Shown piece after piece: positions 15,649 through 24,030 of a stretch of DNA of 36,680 nt (position 1 is its first letter; every line of letters begins with the position of its first letter). Position numbers and translations under genes: made by a program. This DNA comes from Mycolicibacterium neoaurum ATCC 25795 (GTDB lineage: Bacteria; Actinomycetota; Actinomycetes; Mycobacteriales; Mycobacteriaceae). The stretch spans positions 1-36,680 of the forward strand of contig NZ_JMDW01000021.1 in NCBI RefSeq assembly GCF_000691525.1, read 5' to 3'. The notes below the pieces were generated by a model. The model was given only the letters and a program-made list of their open reading frames with translations. It had not been told where the DNA came from and did not search any database.

Positions 15649-17070
15649 CTACGGCAACTGCAGCGACTTGATCTGCAGGAATTCTTCGAAACCGATCCGG
15701 CCGAGCTCACGCCCGATACCAGACTTCTTGTAGCCGCCGAACGGAGCGGCCGGGTTGTACTTGCCGCCGTTGATATCCAATTGACCGGTCTGCACCTGTC
15801 GGGCGAAGGCGACGGCGGTGGCGTCATCGGCGGCCCAGACGGCTCCGGACAGTCCATAGGGCGTGCCGTTGGCGAACTCCAGGGCCTCGTCGGTGTCGCG
15901 GAACGGGATGATGGAGAGCACCGGGCCGAAGACCTCTTCCTGACCCAGTTCGGATTGCGGATCGACGTCGGCGAAGACGGTCGGTGCGACGTAATAGCCG
16001 ATATCGCGTACCTTCTGGGCGCCGCCGCACAACAGTCGAGCACCCTCGCCCGGCGCGCGCTCGATGAAGCCGAGAACTGTTTCCTGCTGAGACTTCGATG
16101 CGATCGGGCCGACACGGGTCGCGGGATCCCACGGGTCTCCGACGGTGTACTTGGCGACTGCGGCTTCGACGATGTCGAGGACTTCGCCGTACCGGGCGAG
16201 CGGAACCAGCATGCGGGTCCAGGCCATGCACGTCTGGCCGGCGTTGAGGAATGCGTTGCCCACGCCGACCTTGACCGCGGTCGTCAGGTCGGCGCCGTCG
16301 AGGATGACGTTCGCTGACTTGCCGCCCAGTTCCAAGGCCACCTTTTTGATGGTCTTGCCGGCCAGCTCACCGACTCGGCTCCCGACACCGGTGGAGCCGG
16401 TGAACGACACGAAGTCCACGTCCGGGTGTTCGGACAGCCGCTCTCCGATGATCCGGCCCGGACCGGAGACCAGGTTCACCACGCCGGGAGGTAGGCCGGC
16501 ATCATGCAGCGATTCGACGAACTCGAACACCGAGAGCGGTGCCTCGTTGCTGGGCTTGAGCACCACCGTGCACCCTGCGGCGATGGCCGGGATGACCTTG
16601 GCCACCACCTGGTACAGCGGGTAATTCCACGGGGTGATCGCCGCGACCACCCCGTAAGGTTCGCGCGTGACCAGCGAGTTACCGATTCGTTCCTCGAACT
16701 CGAAAGTGGCCAGCGCGTCGGCGAATCCACGTGTGACGGCCAGTGGAACCTGGGTCTGCACGGACTGCGCGACGCGGATCGGTGCCCCCATCTCGGCAGT
16801 GATGGTCTCGGCGATATCGGGCAGCCGCTTCTCCATCGACGAGATCACTGCGTCGAGGCGTTCGCGCCGCTCGGTGACACCGATGTTCGGGTCGAACGCC
16901 GCGCGCGCGGCGGACACAGCGGCATCGACATCGGCGTCCGATGCGCTGGGCACCACGCCCAGCACCTGCTCGGTGGCGGGGTTGATGACCTCGATGACGT
17001 CGCTGCCGGCGGGGCGGACCCATTCACCGTCGATGTAGAGCTCGGTACGGTCGTAGTTGTGGTTGCTCAT
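15649..17070 (-). CDS. NAD(P)-dependent aldehyde dehydrogenase
   Basis: This 473-aa ALDH shows the cofactor segment ITPWNYPLYQV, LKPSNEAPLS, VSFTGSTGVG, the catalytic Glu in ELGGKSANVIL and the catalytic Cys in GQTCMAW. It ends with a normal GGYKKSGIGRELG tail. The ATG has a GGAG box. It oxidises an aldehyde to an acid. Adjacency to the Zn-alcohol dehydrogenase and to FadD suggests an alcohol-aldehyde-acid-CoA series. It belongs to the class of broad-range actinobacterial ALDHs, so the substrate is uncertain. Confidence 0.93.
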   Translation of the reverse strand: MSNHNYDRTELYIDGEWVRPAGSDVIEVINPATEQVLGVVPSASDADVDAAVSAARAAFDPNIGVTERRERLDAVISSMEKRLPDIAETITAEMGAPIRVAQSVQTQVPLAVTRGFADALATFEFEERIGNSLVTREPYGVVAAITPWNYPLYQVVAKVIPAIAAGCTVVLKPSNEAPLSVFEFVESLHDAGLPPGVVNLVSGPGRIIGERLSEHPDVDFVSFTGSTGVGSRVGELAGKTIKKVALELGGKSANVILDGADLTTAVKVGVGNAFLNAGQTCMAWTRMLVPLARYGEVLDIVEAAVAKYTVGDPWDPATRVGPIASKSQQETVLGFIERAPGEGARLLCGGAQKVRDIGYYVAPTVFADVDPQSELGQEEVFGPVLSIIPFRDTDEALEFANGTPYGLSGAVWAADDATAVAFARQVQTGQLDINGGKYNPAAPFGGYKKSGIGRELGRIGFEEFLQIKSLQLP

Positions 17071-17110
17071 CTGGCGCTCTCCGGTACTCGGTGTCTGGGC
17101 AGGTGGCCGG

Positions 17111-18229
17111 TCAGGGGACGATGCTGGCGCGGACGTCACGTTTGTCCTCGGCGGCGGCGAACGCGTCGTTGATGTCATCGAGGGAGTAGCAGGCCGCGGC
17201 CAACCGTTCGAAGGGCAGCGTGTCCTGGTAGGCGGCCAGGAAGTCCAGTGCGCGGGACAGCACCGCCGGGTCGTACAGGGACACTCCGACCATCGTCTTG
17301 TTGGAGAACACGAATCGTGACGGATCGAACGCGAAGGTCCTGCCCACGTTGATGTTTCCGATCTCGACGTATCGGCCGAACTGCCCGAGCAGCTTGAGGC
17401 CCTCGTCGATGGCCGACGGATGCCCGACAACCTCGACCACCACATCGGCGCCCTGCCCGTCGGTGAGCCGCCGGACGATCTTGGCACGTTCCTTCTCGTC
17501 GGTCACCTCGGTGATGTTGATCACGGCGTCGGCGCCGAACGCCGTCGCCAGTTCGAGGCGCTCGGGAACACCGTCGATCGCGATGACTTTCGCCGCGCCA
17601 CGAGCCTTGGCGACCGCCACCGCGTACAGCCCGAGGGCGCCTGCGCCCTGCACGACAACGTATTCGCCGAGTTGTTGATCGACTCGTTCCAGACCGTACA
17701 TCACCTGCGACAGAGCGCAGTTGGCACCGGCGGCGATGTCATCGGAGACCGAATCGGGAACGGTATAGACCACGGCGCCTGCGGGGAGAACGAAATAGTC
17801 GCCGTAGCCACCGACAAAGTAGGGTGGCTCGTCTGCGCGGCCCAACATTGCCATCTTCAGGTTCAGACAGGCATTGCGGCGCCCGGCCAGGCAGTTGCGG
17901 CAGGTATGGCAGCAGAAGAAATAGGGGAACACCACTCGGGTGCCGTCCGCCAGTGGCTTTCCGTTGGAGTCGGTGGATACGCCCACACCCAAAGCCGCCA
18001 CCACGCCGACCATTTCGTGTCCCAACACGGTGGGCAACTGCCCGCCGAGACCGCGGGTGGCGAAAGTGCCATGCCATGCGTGCACATCCGAACCGCAGAT
18101 GTTGGCCCGAGTCACCTTGATCAGGATCTCACCGGGTTTGATCTCGGGTAAGGTGACCGTCTCGATCTCGAACGGCTTACCCGGCTCGTCGAATCTGGCG
18201 ATACGACCCCTGTACGGCGCAACAGTCAC
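17111..18229 (-). CDS. Zinc-dependent alcohol dehydrogenase (MDR family)
   Basis: This medium-chain dehydrogenase has about 372 aa from the chosen GTG. Catalytic zinc ligands are in NICGSDVH and LGHEMVG; the structural zinc site is CCHTCRNCLAGRRNAC. The Rossmann motif GAGALGLYAV is followed by an Asp that suggests NAD(H). I chose GTG (VTVAPYRG) because an AGAGGA box precedes it; ATG starts further up (MASAGEPRG) would add about 12 or more residues. It precedes ALDH by 40 bases and probably oxidises an alcohol that ALDH then takes to an acid. Confidence 0.88.
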   Translation of the reverse strand: MTVAPYRGRIARFDEPGKPFEIETVTLPEIKPGEILIKVTRANICGSDVHAWHGTFATRGLGGQLPTVLGHEMVGVVAALGVGVSTDSNGKPLADGTRVVFPYFFCCHTCRNCLAGRRNACLNLKMAMLGRADEPPYFVGGYGDYFVLPAGAVVYTVPDSVSDDIAAGANCALSQVMYGLERVDQQLGEYVVVQGAGALGLYAVAVAKARGAAKVIAIDGVPERLELATAFGADAVINITEVTDEKERAKIVRRLTDGQGADVVVEVVGHPSAIDEGLKLLGQFGRYVEIGNINVGRTFAFDPSRFVFSNKTMVGVSLYDPAVLSRALDFLAAYQDTLPFERLAAACYSLDDINDAFAAAEDKRDVRASIVP

Positions 18230-18437
18230 AGCTTGACGTCCTCTCGGTTCACCTGCGGATGCCATGTCCCGCCGCGGTCGGCACGCATGTGCGGGCATGC
18301 ACACGGCCACATCTGTATTCGCACCGTAATGGCGCGCAGAGGGGGAGAGAACTCATGATTCCCGCCCAGCGGTCACTGTGGGCTACCGCACGTCGGCACC
18401 GGGTTGGAAGTGTGCGCCGGCCTCGGTCGATATGGGT
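18230..18437. other. Intergenic gap between FadD and alcohol dehydrogenase
   Basis: This 208-base stretch between the fadD stop and the ADH start holds no gene I can support. CCGCCCAGCGG at 18362-18372 is a one-mismatch relative of the recurring promoter motif, so a promoter for the ADH-to-FadE operon may lie here. Confidence 0.45.
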
Positions 18438-20021
18438 TCAGCGGGGGACTCGCGCCGCGCTGGTGAAGCGCTCCCGCAGCACCCGCTTCAACAGCTTGCC
18501 GCTGGGATTCTTGGGCAATGCCTCGACGAAGAACACCCGTTTGGGTGTCTTGAATCCGGCCAGGTGGGCACGGCAGTGGGTCACCACATCGTCCTCGGAC
18601 AGCTCGGAGCCGTCCCTGGCGACCACCGCGGCCACCACGGACTCCACCCAGGTCGGATGTGGCACGCCGAATACGGCGACCTCCTCGACCCCGGCGTGCC
18701 GGTAGATGACCTCTTCGACCTCGCGGCTGGCCACGTTCTCGCCACCGGTTTTGATCATGTCTTTCTTGCGATCCACGACGTGCAGCAGCCCGTCGGCATC
18801 GTAGTAACCGAGATCGCCGGAATGGAACCAGCCGCCACGGAACGACTCGGCCGTCTTGGCCTCGTCGTCGAGGTACCCCAACATCAGATGCGGACTGCGG
18901 TGCGCGATCTCGCCGACAACTCCCGCAGCGACCGGAGCATTGTCGTCGTCGAGGATGCTGGTCTCGACATTGATGACGGGTCGGCCCGCGGATCCGGCGT
19001 GAGCATCCTGTTCGTCAGGACCCAGAGCCGATGCCAGCGGCGCCATCTCCGTCTGCCCGTAGAAGTTCCACAGTCGCAGCTCCGGCAGCCGCTCGCGCAT
19101 CTCGGCGAGGATCTCCACCGGCATCGCGGAGGCCCCGTAGTAGCCCTTGCGTAGGCTGGACAGGTCCACTTGTTCGAACACCGGCGATCGTAGCAGCGAG
19201 ATCCACACCGTCGGTGGGGCGAAGTAGTTTGTCACCCCGTACCTTTCGATGGTGCGCAGCACCAGTTCGGGATCGGCCTTGGGCAGGATGATGCTGGTGG
19301 CACCGAGATAGATATCGGTGATCAGGAAGTTGTCGAGTTGCGCGCAGTGATACAGCGGTAGCGAGTGGATTTCCACATCACTGCCCTCCATCGATCCGGC
19401 GATGATGGAGCTGATGTAGTTGCCCATCAGGCTGCGCGTCGAGTGCATGGCACCCTTGGGCTGCGACTCCGTACCGCTGGTGTACATCAGCCGGATCATC
19501 TGGTCGTCGTCGATGTGCGGACTGGGTGCCGGAGAGTCGGTGTTTAGCCACTGTGCGAAGTCCGGCCAGCCCGCAGGCGGTCTCTGACCGGGAAGCACCA
19601 GCGCGGCAGTCACCGCAACCGGTGCGCCCGCATGCATCGCCGCCTCGGCTGTCGGGACCAGGTCGGCCTCGACCAGGAACCCGGTCACCTTGCTGTGCTG
19701 CACGATGAAGGCGATCTCTGCGGCGGTGAGCATGAAGTTGATGGGGACGAGCACCACGCCGGCGCGCGCCGTGGCGAACGCCAGCACCGCGTACTGCCAG
19801 CAGTTGTGGGCCAGGACGGCAACTCGATCGCCGACTCCGAAACCGTTGTCAGCCAACGCGGCTGCGGCCCGGTCGACGAGTCGTTCGAACTCGGCGAAGG
19901 TCAGGCTGACGCCACCGTCGATGATCGCTACCTTGTCGGGATGCTTGCGCGCGGAGCGCCGTGGGATATCGCCGAGGGCGTGGCTTCGTGCCGAGGCGAG
20001 AACGGACTTCAGATCATCCAT
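18438..20021 (-). CDS. Acyl-CoA synthetase (FadD-like AMP-forming ligase)
   Basis: This 527-aa ANL-superfamily ligase shows MYTSGTESQPKG (P-loop), NFYGQTEMAP, GGWFHSGDLGYYDADG, DRKKDMIKTGGENVASREVE and the C-terminal catalytic Lys in NPSGKLLKR. It activates a carboxylate as AMP ester and then CoA ester. Context points to a steroid side-chain or ring-derived acid, as for FadD17/FadD19/FadD3, but the sequence does not fix which. The ATG start (MDDLKSVL) is chosen because a longer open frame runs into the divergent promoter gap. Divergent from the BVMO at 20139. Confidence 0.93.
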   Translation of the reverse strand: MDDLKSVLASARSHALGDIPRRSARKHPDKVAIIDGGVSLTFAEFERLVDRAAAALADNGFGVGDRVAVLAHNCWQYAVLAFATARAGVVLVPINFMLTAAEIAFIVQHSKVTGFLVEADLVPTAEAAMHAGAPVAVTAALVLPGQRPPAGWPDFAQWLNTDSPAPSPHIDDDQMIRLMYTSGTESQPKGAMHSTRSLMGNYISSIIAGSMEGSDVEIHSLPLYHCAQLDNFLITDIYLGATSIILPKADPELVLRTIERYGVTNYFAPPTVWISLLRSPVFEQVDLSSLRKGYYGASAMPVEILAEMRERLPELRLWNFYGQTEMAPLASALGPDEQDAHAGSAGRPVINVETSILDDDNAPVAAGVVGEIAHRSPHLMLGYLDDEAKTAESFRGGWFHSGDLGYYDADGLLHVVDRKKDMIKTGGENVASREVEEVIYRHAGVEEVAVFGVPHPTWVESVVAAVVARDGSELSEDDVVTHCRAHLAGFKTPKRVFFVEALPKNPSGKLLKRVLRERFTSAARVPR

Positions 20022-20067
20022 GAGCTGGACTGTAGGGGCGGCCGGACGGCTGTGATCGGCCGACGTC

Positions 20068-20080
20068 CCGCTCAGTAGAA
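20068..20080 (+). promoter_or_regulatory. Recurring promoter motif, copy 5 (weaker)
   Basis: CCGCTCAGTAGAA lies in the divergent fadD/BVMO gap, 59 bases before the BVMO start. It matches CCG-N-T-S-AG-Y-GG at all but one position. Confidence 0.3.
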
Positions 20081-20138
20081 GACGGTGCCTCGCACAGCGT
20101 CGGACGCTCACATACTCGGTCCAGAACAAGGAGGATCG

Positions 20139-22061
20139 ATGACGATCGCTGTGACCGTTACCGCAGACCAGAAATCGCCAGACCCTGATGAACTGCGCAC
20201 CAATCTCGCGAACGCCGATGCCGGCATCCTGGTGGCGGTGCTGGCTCAGCTGACCGGTGACGCCAGCATCGTGGACCGGTATGCGGGAAAGATCTCGTAC
20301 ACACCGGACCCGCCCGAGCAGAAGGGCAGCACGGACCCCGCAACGCATACTCAGTTGGTCGAGGCGGTGGTGGCCGCGATGCAGAACCCGCGCCCCGCCG
20401 ATGCCGTGCCGTTCGACGACCCCGAGTTGTTCGCCGCCGTGGCACCGCTGGCACTGGGTGCCGAGGTGGGACCGGAGTACATCCCACTGCTGCTGGAGCA
20501 GGGCGGCTTTCACGCCTCCCAGCCGGTGCTGCCACGCACCGCGAAGCTGCCCACCGGTTTCAAGGTCGCCATCATCGGGGCAGGCATAGCCGGTATGGCC
20601 GCCGCGCTGGAGTGCGCTGCCGCCGGTATCGATTACGAGATCATCGACCGCAACGACGAGGTCGGCGGCACCTGGTACACCGCGGTGTACCCCGGAATCG
20701 GCGTGGACACCCCGTCGGCCTACTACTCATTGTCTCGCGATATCAACGGGGGGTGGTCGAGCTATTACCCCCAAGGCCCCGAGTACCAGCAGTACCTGAA
20801 GTCGGTCGCCGACAAGTACGGCTTGCGTGACCGGACCCGCTTCAGCACCGAGGTGACCGCGTTACGCTGGGTCGCCGACCGCAAGGTGTGGGAGGTGCAC
20901 AGCCGCGGTGCCGACGGCAAATCCGACGTCTCCTACGCCAATGTCGTTGTGCCGGCTGCCGGTTATCTGAATCGGCCGCGATGGCCGGACCTGCCCGGCC
21001 GGGAGACCTTCGCCGGGGTGAGCGTGCACTCCGCCGAGTGGGACCCCGAGCTGTCGCTACGCGGCAAGAAGGTGGCGATCATCGGTGCGGGTTGCACCGC
21101 CGTGCAGATCGTGGATGCCTCGGTCGACGAGGTCGAGCACCTGACGGTCTTCCAGCGTCAGCCCCACTGGGTCGCGCCGCGCAAGCGTCTGACCGACGAC
21201 GTACCCGAACACCGTCGCTATCTCAACGCGCATGTTCCCTTCTATGCCAACTGGAATCGGCTCAAGTCGTTCTGGGGAACGGCAGACAACAACTATCCCG
21301 TCATCGTGCGCGATCCCGAATGGGCGGCCGATCATCTGTCCATCTCGCCGGCCAATGATGTGCTCCTGCAGATGTGTCTTGAGTACATCGACCGGGTCTT
21401 CGGCGCCGGTTCGGAGTTGGCGAAGAAGGTGACCCCGGACTTCGCGCCGTACGGTAAACGCATAATCCGAGATCCGGGTGGCTACTACGCGGCGCTGGCC
21501 CGCGACCACGTCGATGTCGAGGCAAGCGAGCCTGCCGAAGTCAACGCGCGCGGTATCGTCACGCAGGACGGCCGGCAGATCGACCTGGATGTCATCATCT
21601 ACGCCACCGGCTACCACCTGGATTTCCTGTCCACCGTCGACATCGAGGGGCGCGACGGCATCAAATTGGTCGATGTCTGGGGTGACAGCCCTGCCGCCTA
21701 CCGTGGTGGCCTGGTGCCGGGCTTCCCGAACATGTTCATCTCCTCGGCGCCCAATTACAGCCCGGGGCATGGTGCGGGGCACAACTTCGGTGTCGAGGTG
21801 ATGGTGCACTACGTGATGGAGTGCCTCCAGCTGATGGCGGAGCGCGGGGCGCAGACCGTCGAGGTCACCCCGGAGGCGTTCGAGAAGTATGTGCGCTCCA
21901 TCGATGAAGCGATGGCCCAGACGGTGTGGTGTCACACGCCGACCGCGCACACCTATTACCGGTCCGGTGGCGGTCGCATCGTGACGGCGTTCCCGTTCCG
22001 CCTCATCGAGGTGTGGCAGAGCCACCGTGCCCCCAACGAAGAGGATCTCGTCGTCCAGTGA
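20139..22061 (+). CDS. Baeyer-Villiger monooxygenase, HAPMO type
   Basis: This 640-aa type I BVMO has the fingerprint FAGVSVHSAEW, a first FAD Rossmann GAGIAG at about 147 and a second NADPH Rossmann GAGCTA. About 140 residues precede the FAD site, as in the 4-hydroxyacetophenone monooxygenase group, which has the same total length. The ATG has an AAGGAGGATCG box. It inserts oxygen next to a ketone to give an ester or lactone. The next SDR starts inside its stop codon (GTGA), so alcohol oxidation followed by Baeyer-Villiger oxidation is a reasonable pairing. The substrate is unknown. Confidence 0.93.
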   Translation: MTIAVTVTADQKSPDPDELRTNLANADAGILVAVLAQLTGDASIVDRYAGKISYTPDPPEQKGSTDPATHTQLVEAVVAAMQNPRPADAVPFDDPELFAAVAPLALGAEVGPEYIPLLLEQGGFHASQPVLPRTAKLPTGFKVAIIGAGIAGMAAALECAAAGIDYEIIDRNDEVGGTWYTAVYPGIGVDTPSAYYSLSRDINGGWSSYYPQGPEYQQYLKSVADKYGLRDRTRFSTEVTALRWVADRKVWEVHSRGADGKSDVSYANVVVPAAGYLNRPRWPDLPGRETFAGVSVHSAEWDPELSLRGKKVAIIGAGCTAVQIVDASVDEVEHLTVFQRQPHWVAPRKRLTDDVPEHRRYLNAHVPFYANWNRLKSFWGTADNNYPVIVRDPEWAADHLSISPANDVLLQMCLEYIDRVFGAGSELAKKVTPDFAPYGKRIIRDPGGYYAALARDHVDVEASEPAEVNARGIVTQDGRQIDLDVIIYATGYHLDFLSTVDIEGRDGIKLVDVWGDSPAAYRGGLVPGFPNMFISSAPNYSPGHGAGHNFGVEVMVHYVMECLQLMAERGAQTVEVTPEAFEKYVRSIDEAMAQTVWCHTPTAHTYYRSGGGRIVTAFPFRLIEVWQSHRAPNEEDLVVQ

Positions 22062-22945
22062 GCGGTATTCTGCACGGTAAAACGGCTTTGGTGACCGGCA
22101 GTAGCCGCGGTATCGGGCGGGCCATCGCCCAGCGGCTGGCCGCCGAGGGAGCCACGGTGGCGGTGACCGCCCGGTCTCATCGGGCTTCTGCGTCCACCCG
22201 GGCGGGAACCACCGCCGAGTTGCCGGGAACGATCGGCGAGACGATCGAGCTGATCGAGGGTGCCGGCGGTAAGGCCTTCGGTATCGCCTGCGATCTGGAG
22301 GACGCCGACCAGCGCGCAAGGCTGATCGATCAGGTTGTCGAGCACACCGGGCGACTCGACATCCTGGTCAACAATGCCGGATACGCGGATTACTCCGTCA
22401 TCGAGGACATGCCGATGACGACCTTCGAACGGACCATAGAGCATTACGTCCGCACGCCGTTCGTGTTGATCCAGCGTGCCGTTCCGCACATGCGCACACA
22501 GGGCGCCGGTTGGATCGTGAACATCGGCTCGGTCACCGGACTCGCGCCGGCTCGGCCCTACCGGGAGTACAACAAGACTTCCGGTGACGTCATCTACGCC
22601 TCGATGAAGGCGGCGCTGCACCGCTTCACGCAGGGCGTCGCCGCCGAGTTGCTCGACTCGAACATCGCGGTCAATGTGGTCGGGCCGTCCAGTGCCGTGC
22701 GCACGCCCGGTGCTGCCAGCCTGATCCCGGATACGTTTCCGACCGAGCCGGTCGAGTACCTGGCCGAGACGGTGCTGGCGATGTGTCACTTGCCCGCGGC
22801 CGAACGCACCGGCCTGGTGGCATTCAGCCTGCACTATCCCTGGTCGCAGAATCTGACGGTGCACAGCCTCGACGGCACCGCTGCGCTGCCGCCGCTGCCG
22901 CCGCCGGCCGCAGCGAACCCGAACATCTTGCCCGACGGGATCTGA
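22058..22945 (+). CDS. Short-chain dehydrogenase/reductase coupled to BVMO
   Basis: This SDR of 295 aa has TGSSRGIG, NNAGYAD, Ser in NIGSVTG and YASMK. The spacing from Ser to Tyr is longer than usual because of an insertion (PYREYNKTSGDVI). Start is the GTG overlapping the BVMO stop; a longer open frame upstream is inside the BVMO. It ends in a Pro-rich tail (PPLPPPAAANP). It probably generates the ketone used by the BVMO, or reduces its product. Confidence 0.9.
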   Translation: MSGILHGKTALVTGSSRGIGRAIAQRLAAEGATVAVTARSHRASASTRAGTTAELPGTIGETIELIEGAGGKAFGIACDLEDADQRARLIDQVVEHTGRLDILVNNAGYADYSVIEDMPMTTFERTIEHYVRTPFVLIQRAVPHMRTQGAGWIVNIGSVTGLAPARPYREYNKTSGDVIYASMKAALHRFTQGVAAELLDSNIAVNVVGPSSAVRTPGAASLIPDTFPTEPVEYLAETVLAMCHLPAAERTGLVAFSLHYPWSQNLTVHSLDGTAALPPLPPPAAANPNILPDGI

Positions 22946-22964
22946 TCTTCGGCGACTGCCCGCG

Positions 22965-23591
22965 TCAGCGCAGTACGTGGTCGCTGTCGATGCAGAAACT
23001 GTGGCAGACCCGTTCGCGAACAATGGCCTTCGGGCACTCCGGATCGAACCACTGGTCGACGACCGCCCAATGGATGGGGTGCATCAAGTAGGGGCCCATG
23101 ATGCCGTCAGCATCCGTGAACTCCTGTTCGAAGACGTGGGTCCAGGCGTTGCCGACGGTGGTTTCGGGCCGACTCAACTGCCAGGTGCTGATGGTGGACA
23201 CATAGCCCGGCAGTAATCGCAGGTCGGCCTCGAAGCGAGCCATGATGTCGGGATCGGTGCCCTCGGCGACCCGCAACAACAGCGCGCGGTAGACGCTGCC
23301 GGTGGGACGGCCCTCGATGCTGTTGGGCGAACCGTGATAGTCGGCACCGTTGATGCGGGTCACGGCGGGGTCGGCCAGGACGGCCGCGACCTCGGGGGCG
23401 ACAGCCTCCCATTCGTCGCTCTCACCAAAGCGGAGGTGTAGCAGCAGATCTCCACCGTTGCGGCTGCCTGCCAGGGTGGGGGAGACCAGGGCGCGGTGGG
23501 CCCCGCTACGCCGGGCCGCTTGGGTGAGCGCCATTCGGATGCGGTCACATGCGCCTTCGCTGATGTCGATGAGCCGGGTGACGTTAAACAT
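22965..23591 (-). CDS. Stress-responsive A/B-barrel (Dabb)-like protein
   Basis: This 208-aa protein appears to have two ferredoxin-like halves. The N-terminal half begins NVTRLIDI and contains LLLHLRFGE. The C-terminal half has the Dabb-like pattern YRALLLRVAEG, then HVFEQEFTDADG and YLMHPIHWAVVDQWFDPE. Dabb proteins are small dimeric barrels, some enzymatic and many of unknown role. The start ATG overlaps the stop of the next upstream small gene by 8 bases. No catalytic assignment is possible. Confidence 0.78.
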   Translation of the reverse strand: MFNVTRLIDISEGACDRIRMALTQAARRSGAHRALVSPTLAGSRNGGDLLLHLRFGESDEWEAVAPEVAAVLADPAVTRINGADYHGSPNSIEGRPTGSVYRALLLRVAEGTDPDIMARFEADLRLLPGYVSTISTWQLSRPETTVGNAWTHVFEQEFTDADGIMGPYLMHPIHWAVVDQWFDPECPKAIVRERVCHSFCIDSDHVLR

Positions 23592-23931
23592 CGCAGAGTC
23601 CTTCGACGTCATCATGTGCGGCAGCCGCATCACGTTCCCGCTGCAGCACGAGTTCGGCGACACTGTCCCACCAGGCGCCGACTTCCGGGTCCGGTCGACC
23701 CTGCCATGTCATTTCCCACCAGGCCTGGGCGCTGGGCAGGGTCCAGGTGGCGGTGACGGTGTTGGATTCGGTGTCGTACCAGATAGGCGGTGAAACAAGC
23801 ACATTCACCAGGGTCATGCCCCGGTGGCGGGCTCCGGGGGCGTACCCGGACAGATACCGGTCGACGAACTCCCTGGCGCATCCGGGCCGGGTGATCACGC
23901 GGTCGATGACGAAGATCCCACCGTCTGTCAT
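23584..23931 (-). CDS. Small alpha/beta-barrel-like hypothetical protein (115 aa)
   Basis: This short protein starts GIFVIDRVITRPGCAREFVDRYL and ends with an acidic, His-containing tail; the pattern of an early strand, a long helix and a Trp-rich middle (TATWTLPSAQAWWEMTW) is that of dimeric alpha-beta barrels such as NIPSNAP/EthD. It is co-transcribed with the Dabb-like gene (8-base overlap). I do not know its function. Divergent from the OYE gene. Confidence 0.72.
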   Translation of the reverse strand: MTDGGIFVIDRVITRPGCAREFVDRYLSGYAPGARHRGMTLVNVLVSPPIWYDTESNTVTATWTLPSAQAWWEMTWQGRPDPEVGAWWDSVAELVLQRERDAAAAHDDVEGLCDV

Positions 23932-24030
23932 GGCACTGACACTATGGCCTCCACCACGATGAGGGCGTGCCGCTCCCGGTTACCGGGAACCCATGTTGAC
24001 GCAGGGCGGGCGTCGATCGACCGTGGTCTG

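Noticed and set aside
21057..22319. A 420-codon minus-strand frame opposite the BVMO/SDR pair
   Set aside because: It is antisense to the BVMO and SDR, both with full motifs and GTGA coupling.
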